A DNA stretch of 64,000 nucleotides, taken from positions 849,837-913,836 of the forward strand of contig KB445794.1 of the NCBI GenBank assembly GCA_000320605.2, written 5' to 3'. Source of the stretch: Gelatoporia subvermispora B. Taxonomy: Eukaryota; Basidiomycota; Agaricomycetes; Polyporales; Gelatoporiaceae. Shown in pieces: positions 12,380 to 23,202 of this stretch. Each line of letters starts with the position of its first letter. Within the stretch, counting starts at the first letter, position 1. The notes under the pieces are model-generated. The model had not been told where the DNA came from. It worked only from the letters and a program-made list of their open reading frames with translations, and searched no databases. Both the position numbers and the translations under genes were made by a program.

Positions 12380-14433
12380 ATGGCTCTTCCAACTCGCGGC
12401 CGAGTTATCATCGACACAACTGCAGGAGAGATAGATGTCGAACTCTGGTCAAAGGTGCGTCTCCGATGCTCTGCATGATCCGCTCGCCCTGATAGCAGAG
12501 ACGCCAGGAAACGCCGAAAGCATGTCGCAACTTCCTCGCGTTGGCCATGGAAGGTTGGTCAATTGGACACGTCAATTATCCAAGGGTTTGACTGAAGTTG
12601 TGCAGGCTACTATGATGGTGTAATATTTCATAGGTGCGTTGGCACCTTACTTGCGACGGATGCACAATGTGTTGACTGCTCATAACAGAATAGTCCCTGG
12701 ATTCCTCGTACAGACCGGCGACAGGACGGGCACAGGAGCTGGTGGAGAGTCGTTCTATGGAGGTCTGTACATCTCTCGTAGTATGTTGAGCGCTACTTAC
12801 CCTATGTAGAGCCATTCGAGGATGAGATACACCCACGTCTTCGCTACGCTCATCGAGGTCTGGTCGCAATGGCCAACAATGGCACCAAGAACTCCAACGA
12901 CTCCCAATTCTTCATCACACTAGGTATACATACACATGTACCGCCCGTTTATGGAGCTGCTTCAACTTCCCTGTATAGATCGCGCGGATGAGCTTCATGG
13001 CAAGCACACGCTATTCGGACGCGTTATTGGCGACACAATTTTCAGTGAGGACCCTGTGTCCTCATTTTATATCCCTGATTGACTTATTTCCCTAGATGTG
13101 CTCAAAATTGGCGAAATGGGTAAGCCCAAACCCTTCTCATGTCTTGCCGTTGTTGGATTTCTAGGCCCTTCCTGCTAGAGATTGGCGAGGATGAACGCCC
13201 GGTATAGTAAGTTCCACGAAATACTTTGCACTCCACGCGACTGATCATCCCAAGCCCGCCAAAAATTAAAACGATTCGGATTATCGATAATCCCTTCGAC
13301 GATATCGTTCCCCGAATCACTGCCGAAGAAAAGCGCGTCCAGCAACGAGCTAAGGAGAGGGCACAACGGGAACGCGAAGAGGAACAGAGACGAAGAGGTG
13401 CAAAGAAGTATGTCGTTCAACTCCTTTCGTGAATACAAATTCATTGCAACTTCTAGGGATGTCAAGCTGTTGAGTTTTGGCGGAGACGAGGGCGCTGAGG
13501 AAGAGCCGGTGACATTCAAGAAAAAGCCGATCGTTCGGCCAGACTGTATGCGCAGAGATTCAGTTACGTTAAGAGTGATGTCTGACGCACTTCGCAGTGA
13601 TCGACAGCTCTGAGCTGCCAGCCTCTATACCAAATGTCGTCCCCCCTACTACGAAGGAGAAATCTTCCAAGACCCGCGAACGGCCAGCGGAGATACCACC
13701 GGTAAGCACATCTTAGGTACGGAGTATATGCGCTAAATGTGGAGTAGCTGGAGGAAGAAAAAGAGAAGAAAGAGTCCAAGAAAGACAAGGCAGATGTTGA
13801 CTTTATGAAAATCCGAGAAAAGCATGCGCAGGAGCAGGCTGCACAGAGGTAGGTTCCGTGTATCACCCACTCGACCCTATCTAAGAGGCAACGGCGCATA
13901 GCTCGGCACGCAAGACCGAGATCGAGAAGATGGAGGCCGAGATCCGCCGACTTGCACGACGCGGGGCGGGGAGCGACAGCGAGGACGAGGACGCGCGCGC
14001 GCGCAAGCGTGCGAAAAAGTCTGCGCTCGCGGAGGAGATGGCGCGCTACGCCAACTCGAAGGGCGTGCACAAGAAGGGCAAGCGCAAGGATGAAGGCGAC
14101 GTCCTCGCCGCTTTGAGCAGCTTCCGGAGCAAACTGCAGAACGTACCCACCGACCCCTCGGACGAGCATGACGAGAAGGGCAAAGAAGCAGAGGATGAGC
14201 AGGTTGAAAAGACTGTAACGGGTGAGGAGGAAGGCATGGAGGTGGACGATGATACAGGGTTCCTCGGACATGCCCTGCACTTCGCGAAGGGTAACGACGA
14301 GGAAGTCGCGAAAGCAGAGAGAGACTACGAGGTCATCGACCCACGGCAGCGAGGCGCGCGCGCTAAAGAAGAGGAGAGGGAAAGGAAGAGAGCGATGAAG
14401 GCGAAGGAAGGACGGAGGGGGTACCGACGGTGA
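12380..14433 (+). CDS. CWC27: spliceosome-associated cyclophilin CWC27
   Basis: CWC27 proteins are cyclophilin-fold components of the activated spliceosome. Thirteen exons: 12380-12454, 12508-12553, 12606-12633, 12689-12762, 12810-12923, 12979-13044, 13096-13119, 13179-13206, 13255-13407, 13457-13545, 13598-13701, 13748-13848 and 13902-14433. They encode 477 residues, close to human CWC27 (472). The cyclophilin domain (about 1-175) shows [20 protein letters not shown] and GGESFYGEPFEDEIHPRLRY. At the place of the cyclophilin A active-site tryptophan the sequence reads DELHGKHTLFG, a glutamate, as known in CWC27 orthologues. The C-terminal half is charged coiled coil (AEEKRVQQRAKERAQRERE) with stretches of Lys/Glu, ending EGRRGYRR. 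Every junction keeps frame with consensus GT-AG ends, so the model is strong. Confidence 0.95.
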
Positions 14434-14598
14434 TAGACGTATCTCTCTGAGCCCGTACTAATTATTTATATATCTCGCAGTGATGTGACGGATGTTTCCA
14501 TGATATCCCATGCTTCTATTGCTCAAACAAATGCTCAACGTCGGCCGGCGATTATATACAATCTGGAAATTTCTAACAAATGCGACAACTTAAAGCAT

Positions 14599-15849
14599 CT
14601 AAGCTCTGAGCTTCACGATGCCCATTTCCAAGACATGCGCCTGGAAGCGGCTGAGCTGCATATCGTCCTTGAACAACTTGCCCCTCTCGACGTCAGACAA
14701 ATCTATCAGGTTCTGGATATCGTGTGCATTCCTGATCCCTGCCCTGATGAAGGCAGGAAACAGGGATTCTAGACTTGGTACCAGCGATCTCAAGAAACCT
14801 ACCACTGGTGCCGTGGAGGATGAAGCTTGTGAAGCCGAGCTATCACTGTTGTCATCTTCTGGAGCACTCGGAGGACTCCATGATCCGTTTTCTCCATGGA
14901 ACTGCTGGAATTGCTGAAGATCTGTCAACGCCAATCGACGACAACCTCACGAGATGTACGTACTGTCGCGGATGAGACCGCACTACTAGCTGTATGGTCC
15001 TGTGTCGCAGGCGCTTCGTAAATTGAACTTGGAACTATGACATCAGGATGACTGACCTCTTCTATTGAGATCACAGACGCAGAGCGGCAAGAGACATACT
15101 CCAATTCTTTCTCGTCCGGAGGTGGTAAGAAGTATGGACGGAGTGGTTTGCTCTGACGAGGACTGCGCCGTAGTACGAACTGAGAAGATGTCGTGCTCTG
15201 GCTGCCTTCCAACTTCGATCGGTCAAGCTCGCTCTCGAGTAACACTTCACAATGAGATACGGAGGAGGCCGGAATTGGTGAGTACTCCATATCGGTATCC
15301 TGGAGTATGGTTCTCGTGAGGATGGATACATTCGAAAAGCCAATGCCACATTACTGACCTCCCCGTCTCCCATGTCAGTGAACGAGTTTATGCCTGTTTG
15401 TGCCGGTGCACGCTTCTGCTTCTTGCACTTTGCGTGGTTCCAGCTGGACCAGTACAGCGTTCGTTTTGCCCATGCCTCAAGTGGCCACCTATCCTCATAG
15501 TGGCTAAGCATCGGGCAATGTTGTAGGGCCTATTCATGCCTCAGCTGTAACTCGTTTTCGACGCAGCTAGTCGAGATACCTTTTGGCGAAATTGTCTTAG
15601 TTGTTCCTTGGGCTGCTCGTCATACTTGCGAGTCATGTCGCAAAACTCCTTGAGATATTTCCGCATGACCCTCTGCCAGTGTTCTCGAAGCGTTAGACGA
15701 TCCTTCATAAGCAAACCGGAGGACACACCCACAGAGAACAAGGTGTATGCATCACGATCGATACCCATGGCGAGTCTCATGTTGTTCATGCGGGAGCTCG
15801 ACGGTTTAGCAATGGCACTTCTTTTGATTGCAATACTCTCTGCGGGCAA
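14599..15849 (-). CDS. hypothetical protein A of a tandem paralogue pair, SAM-like C terminus
   Basis: I do not recognise this family. Exons 15733-15849, 15580-15672, 15359-15529, 14964-15299 and 14599-14913 give 343 residues. The N-terminal part is basic (IAIKRSAIAKPSSSRMNNMR). Exon 2 is an amphipathic helix-like block (RVMRKYLKEFCDMTRKYDEQ), and exon 3 has SHYEDRWPLEAWAKRT followed by Lys/Arg-rich sequence. The middle is Ser/Pro-rich with FVLRRSPRQSKPLRPYFLPP. The C-terminal 60 residues (VGFLRSLVPSLESLFPAFIR, then NAHDIQNLIDLSDVERGKLF) look like a small helical SAM-like fold. The neighbour at 16640-17758 has the same exon order, equal 93-base second exon and clear similarity in exons 1-3 and at the C terminus. 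A nuclear or DNA-binding role would be a guess from charge only. Confidence 0.65.
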
Positions 15850-16639
15850 GCTAAATCAGCGCGTCTGAATGTGATTCACTGATCCAGATACGCACCCCTT
15901 TCATCATTATCGGAATGTGCGTTCAGCGAGAGCATCCCAGGTGGAACCATTTCGAAGTGTAAGAACCGTTTCACTCGACCCACGTCTTAAAGGTCAGGTT
16001 ATCCCTGAGACTACCCGAGCATGTTCGAAACTTGCATTTTCGCCGTTGGTCTTTGTCCAGCCCCATCTATTTCACAGAGAAAGGGGGCCCAGTCTCACAT
16101 CAAGTTGCCGTTTAAATGACATCTTTCACTCCCTGCATATGCAACACATGTTCTGGGTGATGATTGAAACACGGCAATCCTAAGTAGATAGAGGACTGAT
16201 AGAGGACGGATTGACATTGAGTCCGTTTAGTCTGAGAGTCTGACCTAATTAAGGGGCGCTCATGCTTGCCGATCGTTCGGGAATGCAGTTTGCCTAGCAT
16301 CTAGATAGAACACAAGACGTAGTTCTGCATGACTGGCATACTTCGGCGAACTTCAGCTCATGACCATATTGCGTAAAATCTTCGAAGTCGCCGTGCTGTC
16401 CTGAGCGGAGGACACCGTAATGTGCGCCGCTCTTTGGATTGCAAGACAAGCTGTTCGCACGATCCGAACGATGGGTGCGGGCATGAGCTCGTAGTCAATA
16501 GGATCCCTGGCCGATGAGACGACTAAGGAGTCCAAAAACACTGCTACTCGATTCGAATACTATTCTCGAAGTAAACAAAGTAATCCGTATACGATAAACT
16601 GCAGCGAATACGAAAAGAAGCGATATGTGTATCGAGTGA
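15850..16639. other. intergenic region between the tandem paralogues
   Basis: Presumed promoter of protein A and 3' end of protein B, 0.8 kb. No coding signal was joined from it. Confidence 0.45.
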
Positions 16640-17758
16640 TTACGTTCCCAGCTTGGCAAATCCAACAGCCAGCACGCGTGTATGAAAACAACTGAGTCCC
16701 ATGTCGTCCTTGAGGAATTTGTTTCGCTCGCTCTCAGGCATCTCGACTAACCCTCGAAAGTCGTCTCCGTCTTTAACTCCTGCTGTTTTGAAGTCTGTTT
16801 CCAGTTGCCCCAAGTTAGGGACAAGAGATCGTAGGAACTCGAGTAGATCATTGGAGCTCGGCCCCATAAGACGAGGCTGAGAGTCAGTTGTAGCGTCGCT
16901 TGAGTTCGAGACACCTTCGTATGACAAGGTTTGGCCGCCTTGTATTTCTGCGCCACCCGACAGATCTGTGGTAGACAAAGACACATATCGTACTTTTTCT
17001 GAACAGCGGGCCGGCGGCTGAGTATGTGCCATTAGCAATGTGAGTGACTCAAAGAATGGAAGGACTAACAGAGTCACCTGTCATCGGTTTGGCAGAGCGC
17101 GAAGGAGTACGATTCTGAATCTCTGTAAAAATGCGGAACTCGACTTTGTTGGAGGGCTTGTGAGAAATATGCTCCTGAAGATCTTCAGGAGATGGCTGTA
17201 TCCACTTGTCACGTCAAGATGGCCGCAGAATGGGTCTCATGAAATTGTAGACATACATTCGTATCCTCATTGTCTACAACCTTTCCCAGACACGTGTAAG
17301 ACACTTGACTGTAACGTTCTCGACGTCGCCTGTCCCGACGGCGAGAGTTGTGTGCTATAGAGTGCATCCGCCATTTGATCCAGGCGTCTAGAGGCCATCT
17401 ATCTTCGTATTGATCAAGCAGCGGGCACGTTACCAATGCCTGGCAATTCGCATATCAGATAAATAGGGCTGACTGGAGTGATATTCAATACCTCGTCACG
17501 TAACCGTTTCAAATCCATGAAACTTTGCTGACTGTATGGTTTTGAAATGTCGCAGTGTTTTTCGAGAAGGCTCCTCATGAGCGTCTGAACACGTAGTTAG
17601 CTTCATAGGCAGTGTATTCTCCAACCACTCACAGAGAACGCGGTGTACCCATCCTCGGTGAGACCCATAGCTCTCCGCATGCTCGATATCTTCGAGACGG
17701 CTGGACGCTTGAGAGAGCTCTTTCGGATAGACAGATCTTCGTGATAGTAGATGAGCAT
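16640..17758 (-). CDS. hypothetical protein B of a tandem paralogue pair, SAM-like C terminus
   Basis: Paralogue of the gene at 14599-15849; family unknown to me. Exons 17633-17758, 17492-17584, 17281-17439, 17078-17204 and 16640-16998 give 287 residues. Matching blocks: SSLKRPAVSKISSMRRAMGL against the basic start of protein A; the 93-base second exon (TLMRSLLEKHCDISKPYSQQ); and LDQYEDRWPLDAWIKWRMHS followed by an Arg-rich run (NSRRRDRRRRERY). The C terminus LLEFLRSLVPNLGQLETDFK, then LVEMPESERNKFLKDDMGLS, matches the SAM-like end of protein A. The middle is shorter and not similar. Intron 4 uses an acceptor at 16999-17000, chosen because it keeps the frame. An ATG at 17920-17922 could belong to a 5' exon but was not needed. 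Confidence 0.6.
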
Positions 17759-19027
17759 GACTCTCGAAGAGAGTGAGCGGCGTACCTCCTATGAGGGGTT
17801 TTCGTATGTTCATATTGGGAGTATCCGAGAGTGCCCGGCCAAATCAGTAGTTTTCTAATTATATATGCGGAGGCAATAAATCTACCCTGAGAAACATCGG
17901 ATTCCGTAACAGACATCGTCGCACGAGTTACATGAACGGATCTGAACTGAGACCACGCACCGAGTGACTTGACACTATGTGCGGCATTGTGCGGCATTTG
18001 CCTAGTCTTCGATGGCCAGATTCAGCAATGAAGCCGATCGGCAACGTTCACAAAGCTGGCCTAGAATATAATATGGCCCCATTCAGAAATTGCCGTGCCT
18101 CGTGTCCAATGGGTACTGGACTGAGGCAGCTGGAGGGAGGCTAGCACAAACGTACATCTGGGGCCAGGAGATGTTATCAGCTTCAAATCGGTAAGTCGGC
18201 TTGGAGACTGACTTTACAGGATGCGCTTGACCCGATCTGTCCTTGATTCAGCAGATCAGCTGTGAACGTTTGTCAGGGAGCGTTCTCGTAAATTTCCGCG
18301 ACTGGAGTGCTCATGTATCAATACATACACTGATTTTGCAGTTCCCGCGCGGAAGGATGTCTATTCTATCCTGTCTTTGAATGCGTCAATGTAACGGTGT
18401 GCAGACGTAAGAAAATGCATACGCATTACTGGAACATTGAGTAAGGGGTAGCGTACGGTACGTCGCCATATCTTACCCTTCGCAGCGGAACCGTTGCTTG
18501 GCGTGATACGAATCAAGCACGCATTTCGGGATCTCAACGCCCGGATATTCTGTGCAACTCACCCATTCCGTTCTGCACTCGAGGTCAGCATTGAAACGTC
18601 GTTGCAGGTGTAGAATGATACATACCTAGTATACTAGCGCATTAGCCTTGAGTCTGCTGCTACGCGGGGATCTCTCTTCACATTTACAGACTACATGGCT
18701 CCTCCGAAGATTCGGCATCGCATTCCTCGAATTAACTGCGAGTGGCCTGGTGCCACGACCCTTACATTGTAGTCTCTATACATCTTAGAACGAAACATAT
18801 GGCATCGAGGAGGCCGCTCAGTGCTGTGACGAAACAATAGCTCAACTATTGCTCTCAGTGTTTGCAGCTCACAAGGGGAGGTACGGCGTGCGATGAATCA
18901 ATGGGATAGAATATCAGTACATGAGGGCGACGTAAACCAAAAGAGAGTACAAAACAACATATTAGAGCATGCCGGCATTCGCTCAGCTGCAGCGACATCA
19001 CTTCGCATTACAACAAGACCGCATAGA
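17759..19027. other. intergenic region, 1.3 kb
   Basis: Upstream region of hypothetical protein B and 3' flank of the MEX67-like gene. A reading frame starting with ATG near 17922 (MSVTESDVSQG) may be a 5' exon of protein B. The rest shows nothing I can name. Confidence 0.4.
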
Positions 19028-21238
19028 TCATGGAGGTAGCTTCCTCAGGGTAATTTGGTGACACACCGCAACCATAGGCCACAGACCCTCTGTCGCCCTG
19101 GATCTCAATCAGTCCAACATACAGCTTAAGTATGGGACGTCGTGCCTACCTGTCTTCGTCATTCCACTCTCGCGGGCGTAGCACAAACCGTTCATCGTGC
19201 ATATACTGCACCGTCCCTTCAATACGAGGTGCCGAGAACACAAGAAGTAGCACCCCAAGTCCGTGCCCCAGGAATGAGACATCATAACTGACATTAGTGG
19301 GCTCAGGACCTGTGAAGGCATGGCGTTCCGGAAGTGAGAGAATTTCTGCAAGTATGTCCATTCGCCCGTGCCTCAACCTGTTCGGCGATAGCTGGCGTAA
19401 TCTAGACGGGGCGTTATGGTCAACCGACTGTATGGAGAAGATGGCTTCGTGGGAGTAGGCAGGTGCGAGCGTTGCACGGTCCTTGTCGAAGGTCGTTATG
19501 TACCTGGATGAATGGTCAAATAAACTGTAACGTGTAAATCATGGATCTGCATACTTCCGGAGGAATGCAAGCGCGGCATCCTCGATCTCGTCCTTATCTA
19601 CGAAGTCGTCGACTAGAACCTCAGCTACCGGCTCCATCTTCTGAGGCAGAGCTGATCCAGCTCTCGCAGAAGACGCGATGGGAGCAGGACTCTCGCTGGT
19701 AGCGGCTGCTGTCGTTCTAGCATCAAGCGTAGCATGATCTCGGACTGCTTGAGTATTGCGCTCTGCAGCCTTCTCAGTAGCGACAATCGAAGATCCAGCG
19801 GTCTGTGGACTCGTTCTCGGCGGGTTCAGGCTACGCGGAAGCGGTACCTGGGGTGTATTCTGATCGATGTCCATCGCGTCAGGGCTGAGGAGGCGTTCGA
19901 CGGAATCCACCGAGTTAGATAGCGTAGAACCAGGCTGGGAAACAACAGCGGGCGGAGGGGGCTCGAGCACCCGAGAAGGGACTTCTGTGCCTTTGCCCTT
20001 ATCTCTCTTGTTTGTCGGAGGAGATACTGGAGCTGGAACATCAGTAGCACCGTCGATTGAGACTGTTCTCATGTCCCTTGACAAACCACCCGAAGCCGTA
20101 GAATCCGGTACAGAGTCCGACGGTTCGGAAGCGCCGTGGGCACTTGAAGGTACGGGGCTCTCCTCCGGAACAGAACCTGGCACCGGTGGTGGCGCCGGTA
20201 GTAGTGTATCGGACATGACTGGTGTTGGACTGGTCCTGAATTGTACGATCGATTACTGTGAGACGGCTAATATAACCCAAGAAATTGATAAGAAAGAACC
20301 TACCAGTCGATGACCATTCCATCGTCCCTGTTATGAGACAACGAGTGAGGTTTAGCGTGCCGAAAGGTATCGAACACTTACCGTACAAAAATCCTCTCGA
20401 CCTTCAGACCTTTCGCGTGCAGTTTCAGTGTCTCGCCTTTAATCCACCTTTGGCGATGGCCCTGGTAACCAGAGACAGAGCTCTTGCATTCACGTGGGAG
20501 GGGCGCAAAGCGCGCCGAACCCTCCGTGGCTGGGCGTGCAGCCGGGAGCAACGCAGGAGAAGGACTTCGTTCCTGCTTGACTTTCCCCGCTCCTACCGCT
20601 GCAGGAGCAAGTAGTCCAGGCCGGCCATTTTTTGACTCATGGCCGCCTATATGCGTACTTTTGCCATCCTGGACCGATCATCAGTTATTCGAACTGCTAA
20701 GGTGGGTCATGCTCACTCGACTGCTGGAATGTGCGCCGCTGTTGTGAGACAACTCAGCCGAGCTCTCAGTCGGTCTATTTGGGCGCACGATCCTCCGCCT
20801 CTTCCGAGGACGAGCAGGGCTCTTAGCAGGACCTCCAGCGCCACTATTTATGGCGTCCGCGAGGTTCATGACAGAATGCTTCTCGTCACGACTCATCTCG
20901 ACGTCCACATTCCCGTTCCCCTGAGGTATGGCCGGTGCTCTGATTGCGGTGAACCGAGGCCCCGACATGTTGTCCCAGCCCTCTCTCCCCCGTCCGGCGG
21001 CACCCTGCCCTCGCACCCCCTTGCCTTGCGGTTGCTGTGGCGGCGCTGCGGGACTCACACTTGGCGGCATTCCTGCGCGGCGCTTCCTCACCCCCTCGTT
21101 TGGCTGCAGATCCTCCGAATGTGCAGGTGCCGCCACAGCCGCCGTTGGACGGCTGCTCGCGCTCGACGCGTCCGAGAGGCGGTCGAGAGTACTCCGCCGA
21201 GATGAGGGGTTACCGCCAGGGAGAGTCCTGAAGGACAT
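19028..21238 (-). CDS. NTF2-like domain protein, MEX67-like mRNA export factor (probable)
   Basis: Exons 20717-21238, 20382-20668, 20304-20327 (24 bases), 19555-20235, 19150-19503 and 19028-19097 give 645 residues. The first 170 residues are disordered with a basic run (ARPRKRRRIVRP) that could be a nuclear localisation signal. A conserved-looking block follows: WIKGETLKLHAKGLKVERIF, then VRDDGMVIDW. A long Pro/Ser/Thr-rich part runs to about residue 490. The last 150 residues resemble an NTF2 fold (FLRKYITTFDKDRATLAPAY, NVSYDVSFLGHGLGVLLLVF, RFVLRPREWNDEDR, GLWPMVAVCHQITLRKLPP). I see no RRM, leucine-rich or UBA part, unlike yeast Mex67, so a direct export role is inference. It shares a 233-base divergent promoter with the gene at 21472. 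Confidence 0.6.
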
Positions 21239-21471
21239 CGGTCAAGCAGACCAGGGTATGCCTGCTTAGGCTGGACCGGCTGGACCTAGTGAATGGCCGA
21301 GAAGGAGATGTTGTACTTCTGGCATGGAGGGCGAGAACGATGGTGGCTACGGGCGCCAGAGCGGTCTTCGCGGGAGCGCGCGAGGCGCACTCGTCCGCGT
21401 GAACTCCTTTGTCCCTCGCATTTCGGATTACTGTCTGCTTCCATCGCACACGACGCTGAAGGACTCTGAGA
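21239..21471. promoter_or_regulatory. short bidirectional promoter, NTF2-like gene / hypothetical gene
   Basis: The start codons at 21238 (minus) and 21472 (plus) diverge across 233 bases. Other upstream ATGs exist on both strands, so the true gap could be smaller. No defined factor site is claimed. Confidence 0.45.
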
Positions 21472-22487
21472 ATGCCAGACAATTTAAGAAAACCGAAGCC
21501 CGTGTATCAAAACAGGAACGGCTTCACAGACCCTCTGCAGCAGGCGGTCCAGGGTCAAAAGAACATACCGAACCTCCATCCCATCGCTTCCGATCCGGAC
21601 GTATTGAGTCGTCCTAGACCGGAGAAGCGTGCATTGTGGGATGCCATTGAGGAATGCAACTTCGTGGAGCAGGTGATGGACATCAAGGGGTTCTATTGGC
21701 CAGGGTATGCGTCCGGTCATTTAATTGATTCCGATATAAACACTAATGCATGTCGCCAGAGCAGAATAGAGGCAGCAAAGAAAGCCAGTCAGCAAACTGA
21801 AACCTCTGCATCTATTGCAGAGGAGATCGCAGCTTTGAGAGACAAGCACACCGAAGAGACTAAAGTATTCTGCGCTGCACATGGACAGGCGTACCATGAA
21901 GAGGCGTTTCAACGTTACCTTGCCAAGGACGACGAAGTTTGGATGCCCCATATCGAGGTAGGCGCATTTTAGTGCATCAATATATCTAACTGACGGCTTC
22001 CCAGACTCACTACCTCATGTCTGCACACTCGAGGTATCCACCTGCCGCTTCAACACTAGACGACCAAATGGCTGCTCTCCAGTACGCTCACATGAAGACC
22101 CTTGCACCTTTACTGCAGAAACGCGCAACACTAGTTGCAGATGAAGAAAAAGCCCGGCGGTGGTTGGAGGCGCAGTTCCCGGATAGTATATCTAAATGGC
22201 ACGCCCTCACCAACAAGGACGCGAAGCTACGAGTCTCGCGATTCCTTTTGGCAGCTAAGTGGGAACAGGAACAGATGCTCAGCAAGTTCAACTGGTCATG
22301 GCGACAAACGGAGCCCTTGCAGAAAGAGTTTGAACAAAATGTACGTATTCTGACGTGGTTGCTTATTATGCCCGAGGTGCTGATGTCTTGGTATAATAAG
22401 AACTCCTTCCGGACCGCTGTTCAGAAACTTATACGTGAAGTTGAGGCGCATGACCCGAGACGCAGACCTTCCGGTCAGATGTCTTGA
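21472..22487 (+). CDS. hypothetical protein, 283 residues
   Basis: Not recognised. Exons 21472-21704, 21762-21957, 22005-22340 and 22401-22487. Introns 1 (57 bases) and 3 (60 bases) are multiples of three and open in frame. They are called introns because both have good GT-AG ends; intron 1 also has CTAAT just before its acceptor. The N terminus reads MPDNLRKPKPVYQNRNGFTD, with KRALWDAIEECNFVEQVMDI. The rest is largely helical and charged: AKKASQQTETSASIAEEIAA, AAHGQAYHEEAFQRYLAKDD, and SKFNWSWRQTEPLQKEFEQN. No signal peptide or membrane segment is visible. A soluble, helical protein is all the sequence supports. Confidence 0.65.
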
Positions 22488-23202
22488 CACCAGTCGAGAC
22501 GCTCGTTAATGCGCATAGTACTCTCCTCGACATATTACCCCTATCGTTCGACTTCCGGAGACACTGGACTGTATCATTCGTGCGACAGTACCACCACTAC
22601 CTTTTTTGATCGCCTCATGTACCATTGATTGTAGTTTATGTAGCGAACTTGTGTAATTCCGAAAGAATCTACGAAGCGCCAGTACTTACTTGGACGATTG
22701 ACGCGCTCGGTGATCGCGTATGCGCATCGCGGGCGCGTAGCCCACGTGTTAGACCCGAGTCCGATTCGCAGCAGCGGTGGTCCCGACGACCAGCTCACCA
22801 CCACCACCGACGACGACGACGGCGACGGCGACAACTCTGGCATGCATTCTGCTCTCTCTGGTCGATAAATTTGCATATAGACGTGACATTTAGACACGAG
22901 GGAACTTCCCATTGACTGGTCAGTTCCGGGCTGATCCAGTGGCTACTAAGCGGTGAACTTAGTTCTCATGAAGACTTCTCATCCTGCTCTATATAGCTTC
23001 CTTCTTATCCCCTACCGGACCACTGGACACGTCTACGAAACCAATCGAGTACCAAATACCCACTCCGAGACAGTCGTTGGTGTGTGCCGTCTGCCTCCGA
23101 GCCCGGTACATCCTGGGTCTAATGCCCCGGGCTTTCCCCACATTATAGAACCCGCTCTGAGCGCCCCCCAGAAGTCCACATCTAAGCTCCCAGTTTGAAG
23201 CA
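22488..23202. other. intergenic region with a small trinucleotide repeat
   Basis: Upstream region of the VPS9-domain gene. It includes a CAC/GAC trinucleotide run around 22796-22833 (about 38 bases). No coding signal is supported here. Confidence 0.5.
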
